A DNA stretch of 64,000 nucleotides from assembly GCA_035573675.1 (NCBI GenBank), contig DATMAB010000017.1, forward strand, positions 1-64,000, in the 5' to 3' direction. Positions 27,726-37,181 of this stretch are shown in pieces. Positions within the stretch are counted from its first letter, which is position 1, and each line of letters begins with the position of its first letter. The notes under the pieces are model-generated. The model saw only the letters and a list, made by a program, of their open reading frames with translations. It was not told the DNA's origin and did no database searches. A program made the position numbers and the translations under genes. Source of the DNA: Terriglobales bacterium. Lineage in GTDB: Bacteria > Acidobacteriota > Terriglobia > Terriglobales > Acidobacteriaceae.

Positions 27726-27909
27726 GATTCCTCCTCCCTCCCGGGATGCGGGTGGCGTGCGTAGCCTCGTATCGGGTTTCCGCCTGGGGGAGCGCGCGCA
27801 GGCGGCCTGGGTAGGCGCCACACGCGGCGACCCTCGCCCGGAAGAATGCCGGAGTGGGGGAAGAGCGGCGGACGGGATCGGCCCGTCGCTCTTCAGGCTC
27901 CCGCCGGGG

Positions 27910-28737
27910 CTATTGGGCTTGTGCGACCAGCGCCTTCGGAGTCGCCAGGTAGCCGGTCACCTTGTTCTTGTCCACGCCGAACACCACCACCTCGTACAGC
28001 TTGCGGTCTTTGCTGGTGTAGAACTGCATGGGCTCGAACATGGTCCGGTCCTTCTTCTCGATGGTGCGGTCGTCGGCGATCACGTCGACCGTGAACTTGC
28101 TCTTCTTGGGATCCACCCTTCTGAGCTGCAGGCTGATGTCGGCCACCTGCACGGGTCGTCCCTTGACCAGGGCAAACTCGTGGTAGTCCTTCTCGCCCTT
28201 GCGCCGCAGGATCTCCAGTTCCTCCCGCGTGCGCGCGATCAGGCCGCTCTGCACGCCCAGGTCGCCCACGGTGCGATCCAGTTTTTCGCGGGTAGCGACC
28301 AAGTCAGAGCGGTTGGCGTCCACGTCCGTCCGGACGCCGCCTACCGCGGTGCGCACTTCCTCCACCTGGCCGGTGACGGCCCCGAACTGTTCCTCCTGCT
28401 GTTTCTGGATGCGCGCGAGGGCGGCACGCTGCTGGCGCCGCAACGTCTCCGTGCGCGACTGCAGTTCCTGCTGCGTCACGCCGACCTTCTCGGCGATGGC
28501 TTCGGTTTCCGCGCGCAGGTCGGTACGCGTGGAGGCGAGCTGCTGCTTCGCCTCTTCCTGCGCCGTAGTCAGCGTCTTCTGCCCGGTTTCGAGCGACGCC
28601 ACGCGCGCCTGCAGATCGAACATGACGTACAGCGAAGCGAGTACGTAGATGCCTGCGATGGCGATGAGCAGGATCTTCGTGCCCGAACCGGAAGACTCGC
28701 TCCGGGCCGGCTTTGCCGACGATTCACTTTCCAACAT
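27910..28737 (-). CDS. Membrane-anchored coiled-coil protein of unknown function
   Basis: A 275-residue protein starting at 28737 after a GGAGGTG site. Residues 22-40 form one membrane segment (LLIAIAGIYVLASLYVMF). About 45-180 form a long coiled coil rich in Glu, Gln and Arg (ETLRRQQRAALARIQKQQEE). The last 90 residues are a beta-rich globular domain (KDYHEFALVKGRPVQVADI, then LYEVVVFGVDKNKVTGYL). I do not recognise the family. The topology suggests a periplasmic or cytoplasmic scaffold. Confidence 0.75.
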   Translation of the reverse strand: MLESESSAKPARSESSGSGTKILLIAIAGIYVLASLYVMFDLQARVASLETGQKTLTTAQEEAKQQLASTRTDLRAETEAIAEKVGVTQQELQSRTETLRRQQRAALARIQKQQEEQFGAVTGQVEEVRTAVGGVRTDVDANRSDLVATREKLDRTVGDLGVQSGLIARTREELEILRRKGEKDYHEFALVKGRPVQVADISLQLRRVDPKKSKFTVDVIADDRTIEKKDRTMFEPMQFYTSKDRKLYEVVVFGVDKNKVTGYLATPKALVAQAQ

Positions 28738-28838
28738 GATGACACCTCCGGATGAAATGGGCTGGATGGGCCCGATACACACTCTTAGTTGCCGGAGTGG
28801 GCTGCGGGGTTGCCGTGCGCAGCAAAGGGAGCAGGCGG

Positions 28839-29285
28839 TTACGCCTTGCCGAGACGCCGGATGGCCTGCTCGATGGCCAGCCGCACCGCCTCCCGCGCGG
28901 CCTCGTCGGGGTAGGGCTGCCGCGGCCAGAAGAATCCGCGCAGGCCGTCCTTGCGCCGGCGGGGCACGATGTGCACATGCAGATGGGGCACGCTCTGGCT
29001 CACCCGGTTGTTGATCGCCACCAGCGTCCCCTCAGCTTGCATGGCCTCCTGGACGGCGCGGGCGAGCAGGTGTACGTCGGCAAAAACCGGCTCGATGAGG
29101 TGGGCCGGCAGGTCGGGCAGCGTTTCGTGGTGTTCCAGCGGAACCAGCAAGCAGTGGCCGGGAAAGAGCGGGCGCTGGTCCAGGAAGGTTAGCGTGGCCT
29201 GGCTGCGGTGGACGACGGCGGCCTTCTCGTTGCCGGCCACGATGTCGCAGAATACGCAGCGCGAGGCTGGATGCCGGGCAGACAT
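28839..29285 (-). CDS. HIT family nucleotide-binding protein
   Basis: About 148 residues with the triad HLHVHIVP near residue 103 and the N-terminal CVFCDIVAG element. HIT proteins hydrolyse dinucleoside polyphosphates or nucleoside phosphoramidates. The terminal FFWPRQPYPDE extension is common in the bacterial branch. Another ATG 39 bases upstream is possible. It is divergent from the secreted protein gene at 29315, sharing a spacer of about 30 bases. Confidence 0.93.
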   Translation of the reverse strand: MSARHPASRCVFCDIVAGNEKAAVVHRSQATLTFLDQRPLFPGHCLLVPLEHHETLPDLPAHLIEPVFADVHLLARAVQEAMQAEGTLVAINNRVSQSVPHLHVHIVPRRRKDGLRGFFWPRQPYPDEAAREAVRLAIEQAIRRLGKA

Positions 29286-29314
29286 GGGAGCGCCAGCCTT
29301 ATCACAGCATCCGC

Positions 29315-30059
29315 ATGGTTGCAACGAGCCGAGCCCGCACCCGCCTGCTGGCCATCCTCCTGGTGGTCGCGCCCCTGGCGCCGGTTTGGGCTCAGTCCGC
29401 GGCCCGAACCAGCTACATCTTCGTCAGCCCCAGCACGGAAGAGAACCTCACCTTCGAGCAGGCCAAGGAACGCCTGCGCTCTCCGGAGGAACATAGGCTG
29501 GCAAGCCAGGCTCGCTACCTGCTCTGCCGGCTGGGGAAGGAAGGGAGCGTCTGGCCCGCCCTCGGAAGCTGGCGCGACGGCGCCGAACACGCCCTGGCGA
29601 TTCGCTTCAAGGCCGAAGAGCCTGCCGTCACCTACGCGGCGGCATGGCTGGGCGGCTTTGCGCAGCAGAAGACCGTGCTGAATTTCCGGCAAGGAGGGGG
29701 AGGCAAGGCCAGCCTCTATGTGCTGTTTGCCGGCCGCACCAGCCTGGAGGCCGCGGCCCGAGCGCTCGACGACAGCGGCATCGCCTTTCGCACCCTGGCG
29801 CCGCGTGGCTCGGAGGTCGTGGTGTACGTCGTGGATCTGGATCGGACACTGCTGTCCCGGGTCCAGGCCGCCGCCCGGCGGCTGCGCGCCCGGCTCATGA
29901 TGCTTCGCGGCTCAGCGGCATACCTCGGTGATGAGAGCGACCGCAAGCGCGCCCAGCTCGTCTACGCTCGCAGCGTGGCGGAATACGAACACCGCCATCC
30001 GGAGATGGCGCGCCGCAACTGCGCCGTTCCTGCGGCGGCCGTTCCGAGACAGTGGCTAA
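29315..30059 (+). CDS. Secreted protein of unknown function, 3' end probably frameshifted
   Basis: The N-terminus is a signal peptide (RARTRLLAILLVVAPLAPVWAQ). About 220 residues follow with no recognised domain, including LTFEQAKERLRSPEEHRLASQ and a helical LSRVQAAARRLRARLMML. The literal frame stays open to 30613 and would run 557 bases antisense through the nitrilase gene, which is implausible. A neighbouring frame stops at 30057-30059, next to the nitrilase stop. A small indel around 30000-30050 is the simplest explanation. I therefore give the end as that stop, with doubt. Confidence 0.5.
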
Positions 30060-30991
30060 CGGCTCCGCACCGCGAACTGGAACACATCCGGCCGCGCGTA
30101 GTGCCCGCTGACGTCCAGCGTCATTTTCTCTTCATCGATCACGGAGAAATCGAGGTCGGCGGTGAGGATGATTTCGCGGTCGAATACCGGTCCGGCGACC
30201 GTTCGTCCGTCGGGGGCGAAGATGGCGCTGCCGCCGCGGCAGAGCAGGGAAGTCGGTTTCATGCCGCGCGGACGCGCAAGCTCCCGGGGCAGGTCGCGCG
30301 CCGGCATCATCAGCCCCACGCAGAGGACGTAGCAGCGGCCTTCGAAGGCGTAGTGCCGGCTGGCCAGATGGTGCAGGTCGTGCGCCGTGGGCCACACCGC
30401 CACGTGGATGTGCTCGCCGGAGTTGTGCATGGCCTGCCGGGCCAGCGGCATCCAGTGCTCCCAGCAGATCAGGCCGCCGACGCGCCCAGCCGGTGTATCC
30501 ACGGCTTCCAGCCCGCCGCCGTCGCCCGTGCCCCACACCATGCGCTCGGTGTAGGTGGGCATGAGCTTGCGATGCACGTTCCGCACCCTGCCGTCAGGAC
30601 CCCAGGTGACTAGCGAGTTGTACAGCGTGCCGTTGCCGGGTCCCGAATCCACGCGCTCGTTCACACCCATAACCACGGTCAGGCCGAGTTCGCGCGCGGT
30701 GCGTCCCAGCGCCTGCGCCTCGTTGCTTTCCAGGCGGAAGCTGTTCTGCCGCAGGCGCGCAAACACCTGCTTGACCGGCTTGTAGTTCCACAGCGCCGCG
30801 TCGGGACACGAATCCAGCCACGCCGGGTAGCCCGGCAGCCAGGTTTCGCCGAACGCTACCAGCTTTGCTCCCTTGCGCGCGGCCTCGCGCATCAGGCGCT
30901 GCGCCTTGGCCACGCTCGCCGCCAGGTCCAGATACACCGGCGCAGACTGGATCACCGCCACCCGGACGGGTTTGAGCTGGTTGCGCTTCAT
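30056..30991 (-). CDS. Nitrilase family carbon-nitrogen hydrolase
   Basis: A 311-residue enzyme with the full Glu-Lys-Cys triad: FGETWLPGYPAW (Glu about 48), VHRKLMPTY (Lys) and GLICWEHWMPLAR (Cys). The CWEHW form is that of true nitrilases, which convert nitriles to acids and ammonia, and not amidases. The start ATG overlaps the stop of the GNAT gene (positions 30988-30991), so the two are translationally coupled. Confidence 0.93.
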   Translation of the reverse strand: MKRNQLKPVRVAVIQSAPVYLDLAASVAKAQRLMREAARKGAKLVAFGETWLPGYPAWLDSCPDAALWNYKPVKQVFARLRQNSFRLESNEAQALGRTARELGLTVVMGVNERVDSGPGNGTLYNSLVTWGPDGRVRNVHRKLMPTYTERMVWGTGDGGGLEAVDTPAGRVGGLICWEHWMPLARQAMHNSGEHIHVAVWPTAHDLHHLASRHYAFEGRCYVLCVGLMMPARDLPRELARPRGMKPTSLLCRGGSAIFAPDGRTVAGPVFDREIILTADLDFSVIDEEKMTLDVSGHYARPDVFQFAVRSR

Positions 30992-31488
30992 GCCATTTCT
31001 CCCGACTGCCGGTTGGGCGACAGCATCAGTTTCATTTCGTTGGTCGGCTCGAAGCCCATGGATTCGTACAGCGGGCGGCCTTCATCGCTGGCGTGCAGCC
31101 AGATCACAGGGAAGCCCTGGCCGCGGCACCACTCGACGATCGCCGCCATCAATCTTCGTGCCACACCTTGGCGGCGGAACTCGGGATACACGTACACGTT
31201 GAGCACGTAGGCCCGCTGAGGATTGAGATTGAGCGGGTGCGTCAGCCAATCATGCAGCACGACTCCGCCGCCGCCCATCACCCGTCCGTCGGGCGCGACC
31301 GCCAGCCAGCCGCGGTAGCCGCCGTTGTTTAAGCCTGCCAGGATGTAAGGCTGGCTGGTGGCATGCATGGCGTCGAGCGCGGCTTCGTCCGTGAACCCCA
31401 TGTCCCGGAACATCAGCCGCCGTTGGCGCATGATCTCCGGCGCATCGTCGAGCGTAGCTTCCCGGATGTGGATGGCAGAGAGCGTCAT
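30988..31488 (-). CDS. GNAT family N-acetyltransferase
   Basis: A 166-residue protein starting MTLSAIHIREATLDDA at 31488. The acetyl-CoA binding motif A is VYVYPEFRRQGVARRLM, and motif B is VIWLHASDEGRPLYESMGFE. The substrate is unknown. The start overlaps the stop of the small basic protein by four bases, and the stop overlaps the nitrilase start. The three therefore form one tight operon. Confidence 0.93.
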   Translation of the reverse strand: MTLSAIHIREATLDDAPEIMRQRRLMFRDMGFTDEAALDAMHATSQPYILAGLNNGGYRGWLAVAPDGRVMGGGGVVLHDWLTHPLNLNPQRAYVLNVYVYPEFRRQGVARRLMAAIVEWCRGQGFPVIWLHASDEGRPLYESMGFEPTNEMKLMLSPNRQSGEMA

Positions 31489-31655
31489 TCCACCTCGGAG
31501 AGCATCTTGCCCAGGGTGGGCTTGTGCTTCTGCTGGTGCCTGCGCTGCTTTTTGACGTCGGGAGCGCGCCGGGTCGGCGGCGGCGCTCCGACGCGCTCCC
31601 GGGCCATCTCCTTCACCGCTTTCACCGCCTCGAACTTCTTGCGTTTCTTTGCCAT
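31485..31655 (-). CDS. Small basic protein coupled to the GNAT-nitrilase operon
   Basis: A 56-residue, Lys/Arg-rich protein starting MAKKRKKFEAVKAVKEMARE, with KKQRRHQQKHKPTLGKML near the end. The TGA overlaps the ATG of the GNAT gene, a strong sign that it is translated. I do not recognise the family. The composition resembles small nucleic-acid or ribosome-associated proteins, which is inference. Confidence 0.6.
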   Translation of the reverse strand: MAKKRKKFEAVKAVKEMARERVGAPPPTRRAPDVKKQRRHQQKHKPTLGKMLSEVE

Positions 31656-31733
31656 CCGGACTCCACCGATTATGCAATAATCCTCCGGCCCGCCGCATAG
31701 CCAAGTCCTCGATGGCCGCGGCGCCGGGTGCTG

Positions 31734-31768
31734 TTGCTAATCGCTTACTGCTTATTGCTTATCGCTGC
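31734..31768 (+). repeat. Degenerate tandem heptamers upstream of the zinc-ribbon gene
   Basis: Five period-7 units (TTGCTAA, TCGCTTA, CTGCTTA, TTGCTTA, TCGCTGC) end three bases before the ATG at 31772. No ribosome site is visible between them and the start. Confidence 0.75.
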
Positions 31769-31771
31769 CTT

Positions 31772-32047
31772 ATGGAAGAACGCGAATTTTTCGACGAGAA
31801 GGAAGAAAAGAAACCGGCCACGCTCTACTGCCCCAGTTGCCGCCAGAGCGCCGAGTACGACCTGATCTGGCTGGTGCGCCATAAGAAAAAGAGCCTGCCC
31901 GGGCGCGCCGACGAGCGCGACCGCGCCAGGTTCGCGAAACTCCGCTCCTACATGGTCCGTAAGGACGACCTGGTCATGTGCAAGAACATGCGCTGCCGCA
32001 AGCGCATCGAGGTCTCCGGAGTGCAGTCCATCGTGTTCCTGGAGTAG
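31772..32047 (+). CDS. Small zinc-ribbon-like protein
   Basis: A 91-residue protein starting MEEREFFDEKEEKK. Two cysteine pairs, CPSC near residue 21 and CKNMRC near 73, could bind one zinc. Between them lies a basic stretch (RHKKKSLPGRADERDRAR). The family is not recognised. It lies 130 bases before etfB on the same strand. Confidence 0.7.
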   Translation: MEEREFFDEKEEKKPATLYCPSCRQSAEYDLIWLVRHKKKSLPGRADERDRARFAKLRSYMVRKDDLVMCKNMRCRKRIEVSGVQSIVFLE

Positions 32048-32142
32048 CTCGCCGCACAGACACGGAGAGCCCCCTTACTGACGCCTGAATCACCATTCAT
32101 TTATACTTCCCCTTCGCTCTGAGCTGGCCCTTCGTTTCCTGT

Positions 32143-32177
32143 CTGAGAACTGAGAACCGAGAACTGAGAACTCGCCC
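32143..32177 (+). repeat. Tandem heptamers abutting the etfB start codon
   Basis: Five period-7 units (CTGAGAA, CTGAGAA, CCGAGAA, CTGAGAA, CTCGCCC) end exactly at the base before the etfB ATG. The units supply only weak GAGAA purine tracts as a ribosome site. Confidence 0.8.
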
Positions 32178-32951
32178 ATGAGAATTCTGGTCTGCATGAA
32201 GCAGGTCCCGCAGAAAGACGCGCCCCTCAAGCTCAACGAAGCGGGCAACTGGATCCGCGAGGACACCAGCTATGAAGTGAACGAGCCCGATGCCTTCGCG
32301 CTCGAAGAGGCGCTGCAGCAGAAAGAAAAAGCCGGAGGCGGCGAAGTCGTGGTGATCACCGCCGGTCCGGCACGCGCCCAGCAGGTGCTGCGCGAGGCGC
32401 TGGCCAAGGGCGCCGACCGTGCCATCCACCTGGAAGACGACAGCTTCGTCACCCTCGACGCGCTCAACACCGCGCGCGCCTTCGCCGCCGCCATCAAGGA
32501 CGAAAAGTTCGACATGATCTTCACCGGCCTGCAGTCCGACGATTACGGCTTCGCGCAGACCGGCGTCATCCTGGCCGAATTGTTGGGCTGGCCGCACGCC
32601 ACCATCATCATGGAGATCAGGAAGAACGAAACCGGCATCCGCGTGAAGCGCGAACTCGAAGCCGGCTACTTCCAGTACGTGGACATGCCCCTGCCCGCCG
32701 TGCTGACCATCCAGTCCGGGCTGAACAAGCTGCGCTACGCCACGCTCATCGGCATCAAGCAGGCCAAGAACAAGCCGCTGCGCAAGGTGACGCGCGCGGA
32801 GATCGAAAGCGCCCTCGGTCCCAACCAGCAGAAGATCGAGCGCCTCTACGTGCCGCAGAAGACCAAGCAAACGGAGATGCTGCAGGGCCCGCCCGCCGAA
32901 GTCGCCAGGAAGCTGGTGGAGAAGCTGCGCAACGAGGTGCGCGTCCTGTGA
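32178..32951 (+). CDS. etfB: Electron transfer flavoprotein beta subunit
   Basis: A 257-residue protein starting MRILVCMKQVPQKDAPLKL. It has the family segments YEVNEPDAFALEEAL and FTGLQSDDYGFAQTGVILAE, and the ETF-beta signature region around VKRELEAGYFQYVDMPLPAVLTI. It binds AMP and dimerises with EtfA, carrying electrons from acyl-CoA and other dehydrogenases to the ETF-quinone oxidoreductase. The etfA gene follows after 44 bases, which hold another heptamer block. Confidence 0.96.
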   Translation: MRILVCMKQVPQKDAPLKLNEAGNWIREDTSYEVNEPDAFALEEALQQKEKAGGGEVVVITAGPARAQQVLREALAKGADRAIHLEDDSFVTLDALNTARAFAAAIKDEKFDMIFTGLQSDDYGFAQTGVILAELLGWPHATIIMEIRKNETGIRVKRELEAGYFQYVDMPLPAVLTIQSGLNKLRYATLIGIKQAKNKPLRKVTRAEIESALGPNQQKIERLYVPQKTKQTEMLQGPPAEVARKLVEKLRNEVRVL

Positions 32952-32955
32952 ACAA

Positions 32956-32995
32956 GGGACTGGCCAACTGGCACTGACCACCGACCACTGAACCC
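32956..32995 (+). repeat. Tandem heptamers abutting the etfA start codon
   Basis: Units GGGACTG, GCCAACT, GGCACTG, ACCACCG, ACCACTG and AACCC keep a seven-base period up to the etfA ATG. Confidence 0.75.
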
Positions 32996-33985
<990 letters not shown>

Positions 33986-34040
33986 GTGGCCGCTAGTTCC
34001 GTAAGCGCAGGTGTGAAACCCGGAATGACTGGGTTAGACT

Positions 34041-34292
34041 ATGAACCGCATGGAAGAAGTCGTTCTCACTGCCGTGATTCAGGAACTCCCTGACTCGGAA
34101 GGCGGGGGATACTGGGCGTTTGTGGAAGAACTGCCTGGTGCAATTACCCAGGGCCAGACCCTGGAGGAAACCCGTGAGAACCTCCAAGAGGCCATTGGCC
34201 TGATTCTGGAGTATCAGAGAGAGCGTGCCAAGGAAAGCCTCGACCCGAACGCAAAGCGAACCATTCGCGAAAAAATCCGCGTGCCCGCGTAG
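34041..34292 (+). CDS. hicB: HicB-like antitoxin
   Basis: An 83-residue protein with the partial RNase H-like HicB fold: EGGGYWAFVEELPGAITQGQT, then LEETRENLQEAIGLILEYQ. It lacks the C-terminal DNA-binding domain of longer HicB proteins. It precedes hicA by 12 bases. HicB normally binds and blocks the HicA RNase and represses the operon. Here the pair sits inside the etf cluster. Confidence 0.9.
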   Translation: MNRMEEVVLTAVIQELPDSEGGGYWAFVEELPGAITQGQTLEETRENLQEAIGLILEYQRERAKESLDPNAKRTIREKIRVPA

Positions 34293-34304
34293 CGCCGTTC
34301 CGGG

Positions 34305-34504
34305 GTGAATTTGAAACGACGCGAGCTGATCAGGCATTTGGAAGAAAGCGGCTGCCAGCTTTACCGGGAAGGCTCCCGACACACTCTGTACCACAACCCA
34401 GCCAAGAACCTCGCTGCCGCAGTGCCTCGGCAAAACGAGATCGGCACGCCGGTCGCGCGGCCATCTGCAAGCAGCTGGAGATTCCGCCTCCCCCGAAGAG
34501 ATGA
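34305..34504 (+). pseudogene. hicA: HicA-like toxin gene with a one-base deletion
   Basis: The GTG start gives a HicA-type dsRBD-fold mRNA interferase with EESGCQLYREGSRHTLYHNP, including the catalytic histidine. After GTPVAR the frame is lost. Adding one G near 34459 restores ICKQLEIPPPPKR and a TGA at 34502-34504 that overlaps the next start (ATGA). The 200-base length is one short of 67 codons. As written, the frame runs to 34538 with an unrelated tail. The overlap with the next gene argues that the intact frame was functional until recently, or that the base is a sequencing error. Confidence 0.85.
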
Positions 34505-36219
34505 CCATCACTTTCAGAACGCCTCTTCCCGGCATTGAGCGCCCCCAAATGGACGCCGACGTCGTCATTGTCGGCGGCGGACCGGCTGGCATGGCGTGCG
34601 CCCTGCGACTCTCACAGCTTATCGACCAGCACAACGCCGCCCATCCCGACGTCCAGCTCACGAAAGAGAACATCTACGTCCTCGAAAAGGCCCGCGAGGT
34701 CGGCCAGCACTGCCTTTCCGGCGCCCTGCTCGATCCCCGCTCCATGCGCGAGCTGCTGCCCGGCTTCGAGAAGGAAGCTCCGCTCGACGCCGAGGTCACC
34801 AAAGAGGCGGTGTATTTCTTCACCGAGAAGTCGCAGTTCAAGCTGCCCATCACGCCGCCGCCGCTGCGCGACCACGGCAACTACGTCATCTCGCTCAACC
34901 GCTTCGTCAAGTGGCTGGGCGAAAAGGTCGAAGCCGCGGGCATCACCATCTTCACCGGTTTCGCCGGTTCCGAACTGCTCTATGACGGCGATCGCGTCGC
35001 CGGCGTCCGCACCGACGACAAGGGCGTCGATAAGACCGGCCAGCCCAAAGGCAATTTCGAGCCCGGCTATGACCTCAAGGCCAAGGTCGTCATCCTGGCC
35101 GAAGGACCTCGCGGCTCTCTCACCAAGCAGCTCGTGGCGCGCTTCTCCCTCGACCGCGACACCAACCCGCAAGTCTATGGCGTGGGTGTGAAGGAGTTGT
35201 GGGAGCTGCCTCCCGGCCGCGTCGCTCCCGGCGAAGTCATCTACACCATGGGCTGGCCGCTCACCACCCGGGAGTACGGAGGCGCCTGGATCTACGGTTC
35301 CAAAGACAACGTCATCTCGCTCGGCTTCGTCACCGCGCTCGATTACGCCGACCCGCGCCTCGATCCGCAGCGCGTCCTGCAGGAATTCAAGCGCCATCCA
35401 TTCGTCGCGAAGCTCCTGGCCGGCGGCAAGATGATCCGCTACGGCGCAAAAACATTCCCTTACGGCGGCTGGTTTGCCATCCCGCCGGTCGCCGGGGACG
35501 GCTGGATGGTGCTGGGGGACTCCGCCGGCTTCCTGAATTCGCAGCGCCTCAAGGGCATCCACCTCGCCATCAAAAGCGGCATGCTGGCCGCCGAGACCGC
35601 CTTTGACAGCCTGCGCAGCGCCGATTTCTCCGCCGCCGCGCTCGGCCGCTTCCAGCAGCGCGTCGACGAGAGCTGGATTCGCGACGAGCTATGGCGGGTC
35701 CGCAACTTCCATCAGGGTTTCGAGCACGGCTTCTGGCGCGGCATGTTCCACGCCGCTCTCCAGCAGGTCACCTTCGGACGCGGCCTCCACGCGCGCTACA
35801 AAGCCCGCGCCGGGCACTCGCAGATGAAAAAGCTCTCCGAGCTTCCCGCCGGCGGCGGCGCACGCGCGCATCTGCTCGGCCCCGCCAAAGGCGACAAGGT
35901 CCTCACCTTCGACAAGCTCACCGACCTGTATCACTCCGGCACCAGGCACGAAGAAGACCAGCCCGCGCACCTCGTCATCCATGACACCAATGTCTGCAAC
36001 ACGCGCTGCGTGGAAGAATTCGGCAATCCCTGCCAGAACTTCTGCCCCGCCAGCGTCTACGAGATGGTCGAAGACTCCGCCGCCCCGCGCGGCAAGCAGA
36101 TCCACCTGAACGCCTCCAACTGCGTTCATTGCAAGACCTGCGACATCATGGACCCCTACCAGATCATCACCTGGGTCCCGCCCGAGGGCGGCGGCGGACC
36201 GAACTACGATGGGATGTGA
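34501..36219 (+). CDS. Electron transfer flavoprotein-ubiquinone oxidoreductase
   Basis: A 572-residue membrane-associated FAD/[4Fe-4S] enzyme. The FAD motif is VIVGGGPAGMACALRLS (residues about 22-38). Residues about 95-120 continue the substrate region, and the GDSAGFLN segment closes the FAD site. The C-terminal ferredoxin-like domain holds CVEEFGNPCQNFCPA and NCVHCKTCDIMDP. It passes electrons from EtfAB to the quinone pool. Its ATG overlaps the restored stop of hicA. Confidence 0.96.
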   Translation: MTITFRTPLPGIERPQMDADVVIVGGGPAGMACALRLSQLIDQHNAAHPDVQLTKENIYVLEKAREVGQHCLSGALLDPRSMRELLPGFEKEAPLDAEVTKEAVYFFTEKSQFKLPITPPPLRDHGNYVISLNRFVKWLGEKVEAAGITIFTGFAGSELLYDGDRVAGVRTDDKGVDKTGQPKGNFEPGYDLKAKVVILAEGPRGSLTKQLVARFSLDRDTNPQVYGVGVKELWELPPGRVAPGEVIYTMGWPLTTREYGGAWIYGSKDNVISLGFVTALDYADPRLDPQRVLQEFKRHPFVAKLLAGGKMIRYGAKTFPYGGWFAIPPVAGDGWMVLGDSAGFLNSQRLKGIHLAIKSGMLAAETAFDSLRSADFSAAALGRFQQRVDESWIRDELWRVRNFHQGFEHGFWRGMFHAALQQVTFGRGLHARYKARAGHSQMKKLSELPAGGGARAHLLGPAKGDKVLTFDKLTDLYHSGTRHEEDQPAHLVIHDTNVCNTRCVEEFGNPCQNFCPASVYEMVEDSAAPRGKQIHLNASNCVHCKTCDIMDPYQIITWVPPEGGGGPNYDGM

Positions 36220-36605
36220 CCTCAGCGAAGCCGGCCAGTTCCGCGAACTCCCGCGCCGCAAGATTCCTCCGAAATAGATGAAGTGAGATTTTCCCGTTCT
36301 CAGATCGGGCGTGCGCTGCCGTGCTGCATGATTTGCCTATCGCCGCAGCCCGCCGCAGGCGGGCGAAACCATCCTTAGCCCAGGGTGGAGAGCGCAAGGG
36401 AGCTGGCGTGCGCCCCCGCCGCCCTGGACGCTGTGGGCAGCTACGTCCGTGAGCTTGGCGTAGGTCGCACGCCAGCGGTCGAGCTCAGCCTGCGCTTGAG
36501 TGAGAGTGATGCCTGCCACGTTGCGGAGAGTAGGGCAGGTTCAAAAGGAAAACAATTGTGTGCGGAAAGCACACAGGTAAGGGAGTAACGTAGTCCACTC
36601 TCGCA
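36220..36605. other. Intergenic region with a possible phage-protein fragment
   Basis: This 386-base gap has no full gene. On the minus strand (36337-36519) a 60-codon frame begins MAGITLTQAQAELDRWRATY. This resembles the N-terminus of small phage proteins (DUF6148-like) from memory, but it then continues into unrelated sequence. It may be a fragment of a mobile element. GC content falls towards the right, matching the following genes. No promoter or terminator is clear. Confidence 0.35.
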
Positions 36606-37172
36606 TTATCCCCGAGAGCTTCGGCGCACCTCTGCAATGAAGTACGCCGAAAGCAGCGTACCCCAGAGAAGAGCTGCTATCGGGTATTCCCAGTCAGGGC
36701 TTGCAGAGAGGTAGAGACGAGGCGCGAGGGGTGTGAGGGAGAGGATTCCGATGGCCGTCAGCGCCAGTGACAGCACCGTGAAGAGTCCATAAAGCCATCG
36801 TACAGAACCACGGAGCGGCTTGCGCGCTCTCTCGTCAATCTGCTTACCCACCCACCACCAGAATAAGAAGATGACAATCAGGTAGGTGAGATCTCCATAT
36901 GAAAAGAAAAATCCTTGCCCTATGTAAAGCGTCTCCGGCCCAATAGCGGCGTTGGACAGCGGAAGTCTCACGGGGGCAGAAAGAACCAATGCGGGCAGGT
37001 TAACGCAGTGAATCAGCTTCGTCTCGATCATTCCCCGCTCGCGGAACACACCTCCGTGGACATCATGCGATGCCGCAGTATCGCGCGAGAGACGGTAGGC
37101 GCGAGACGCAAAAAGGAAGAGGCTTATCACCAGCATTGAGATTGAAAGCGATTTCCGCCACTTATTGTTCAT
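36606..37172 (-). CDS. Four-helix membrane protein, possible immunity partner
   Basis: A 188-residue protein of lower GC than its surroundings, with about four hydrophobic segments: MLVISLFLFASRAY, DLTYLIVIFLFWWWVGKQ, YGLFTVLSLALTAIGILSLT and IAALLWGTLLSAYFIAEV. No family is recognised. Its ATG comes nine bases after the stop of the propeller/HExxH gene. Small membrane proteins in that position are often immunity proteins, but this is inference from position only. Confidence 0.65.
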   Translation of the reverse strand: MNNKWRKSLSISMLVISLFLFASRAYRLSRDTAASHDVHGGVFRERGMIETKLIHCVNLPALVLSAPVRLPLSNAAIGPETLYIGQGFFFSYGDLTYLIVIFLFWWWVGKQIDERARKPLRGSVRWLYGLFTVLSLALTAIGILSLTPLAPRLYLSASPDWEYPIAALLWGTLLSAYFIAEVRRSSRG

Positions 37173-37181
37173 AGAAAGCCT

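Noticed and set aside
30060-30613. Treating the plus-strand frame over the nitrilase as a real C-terminal domain.
   Set aside because: It is a composition artefact of the antisense strand, with His/Arg-rich sequence and no known domain.
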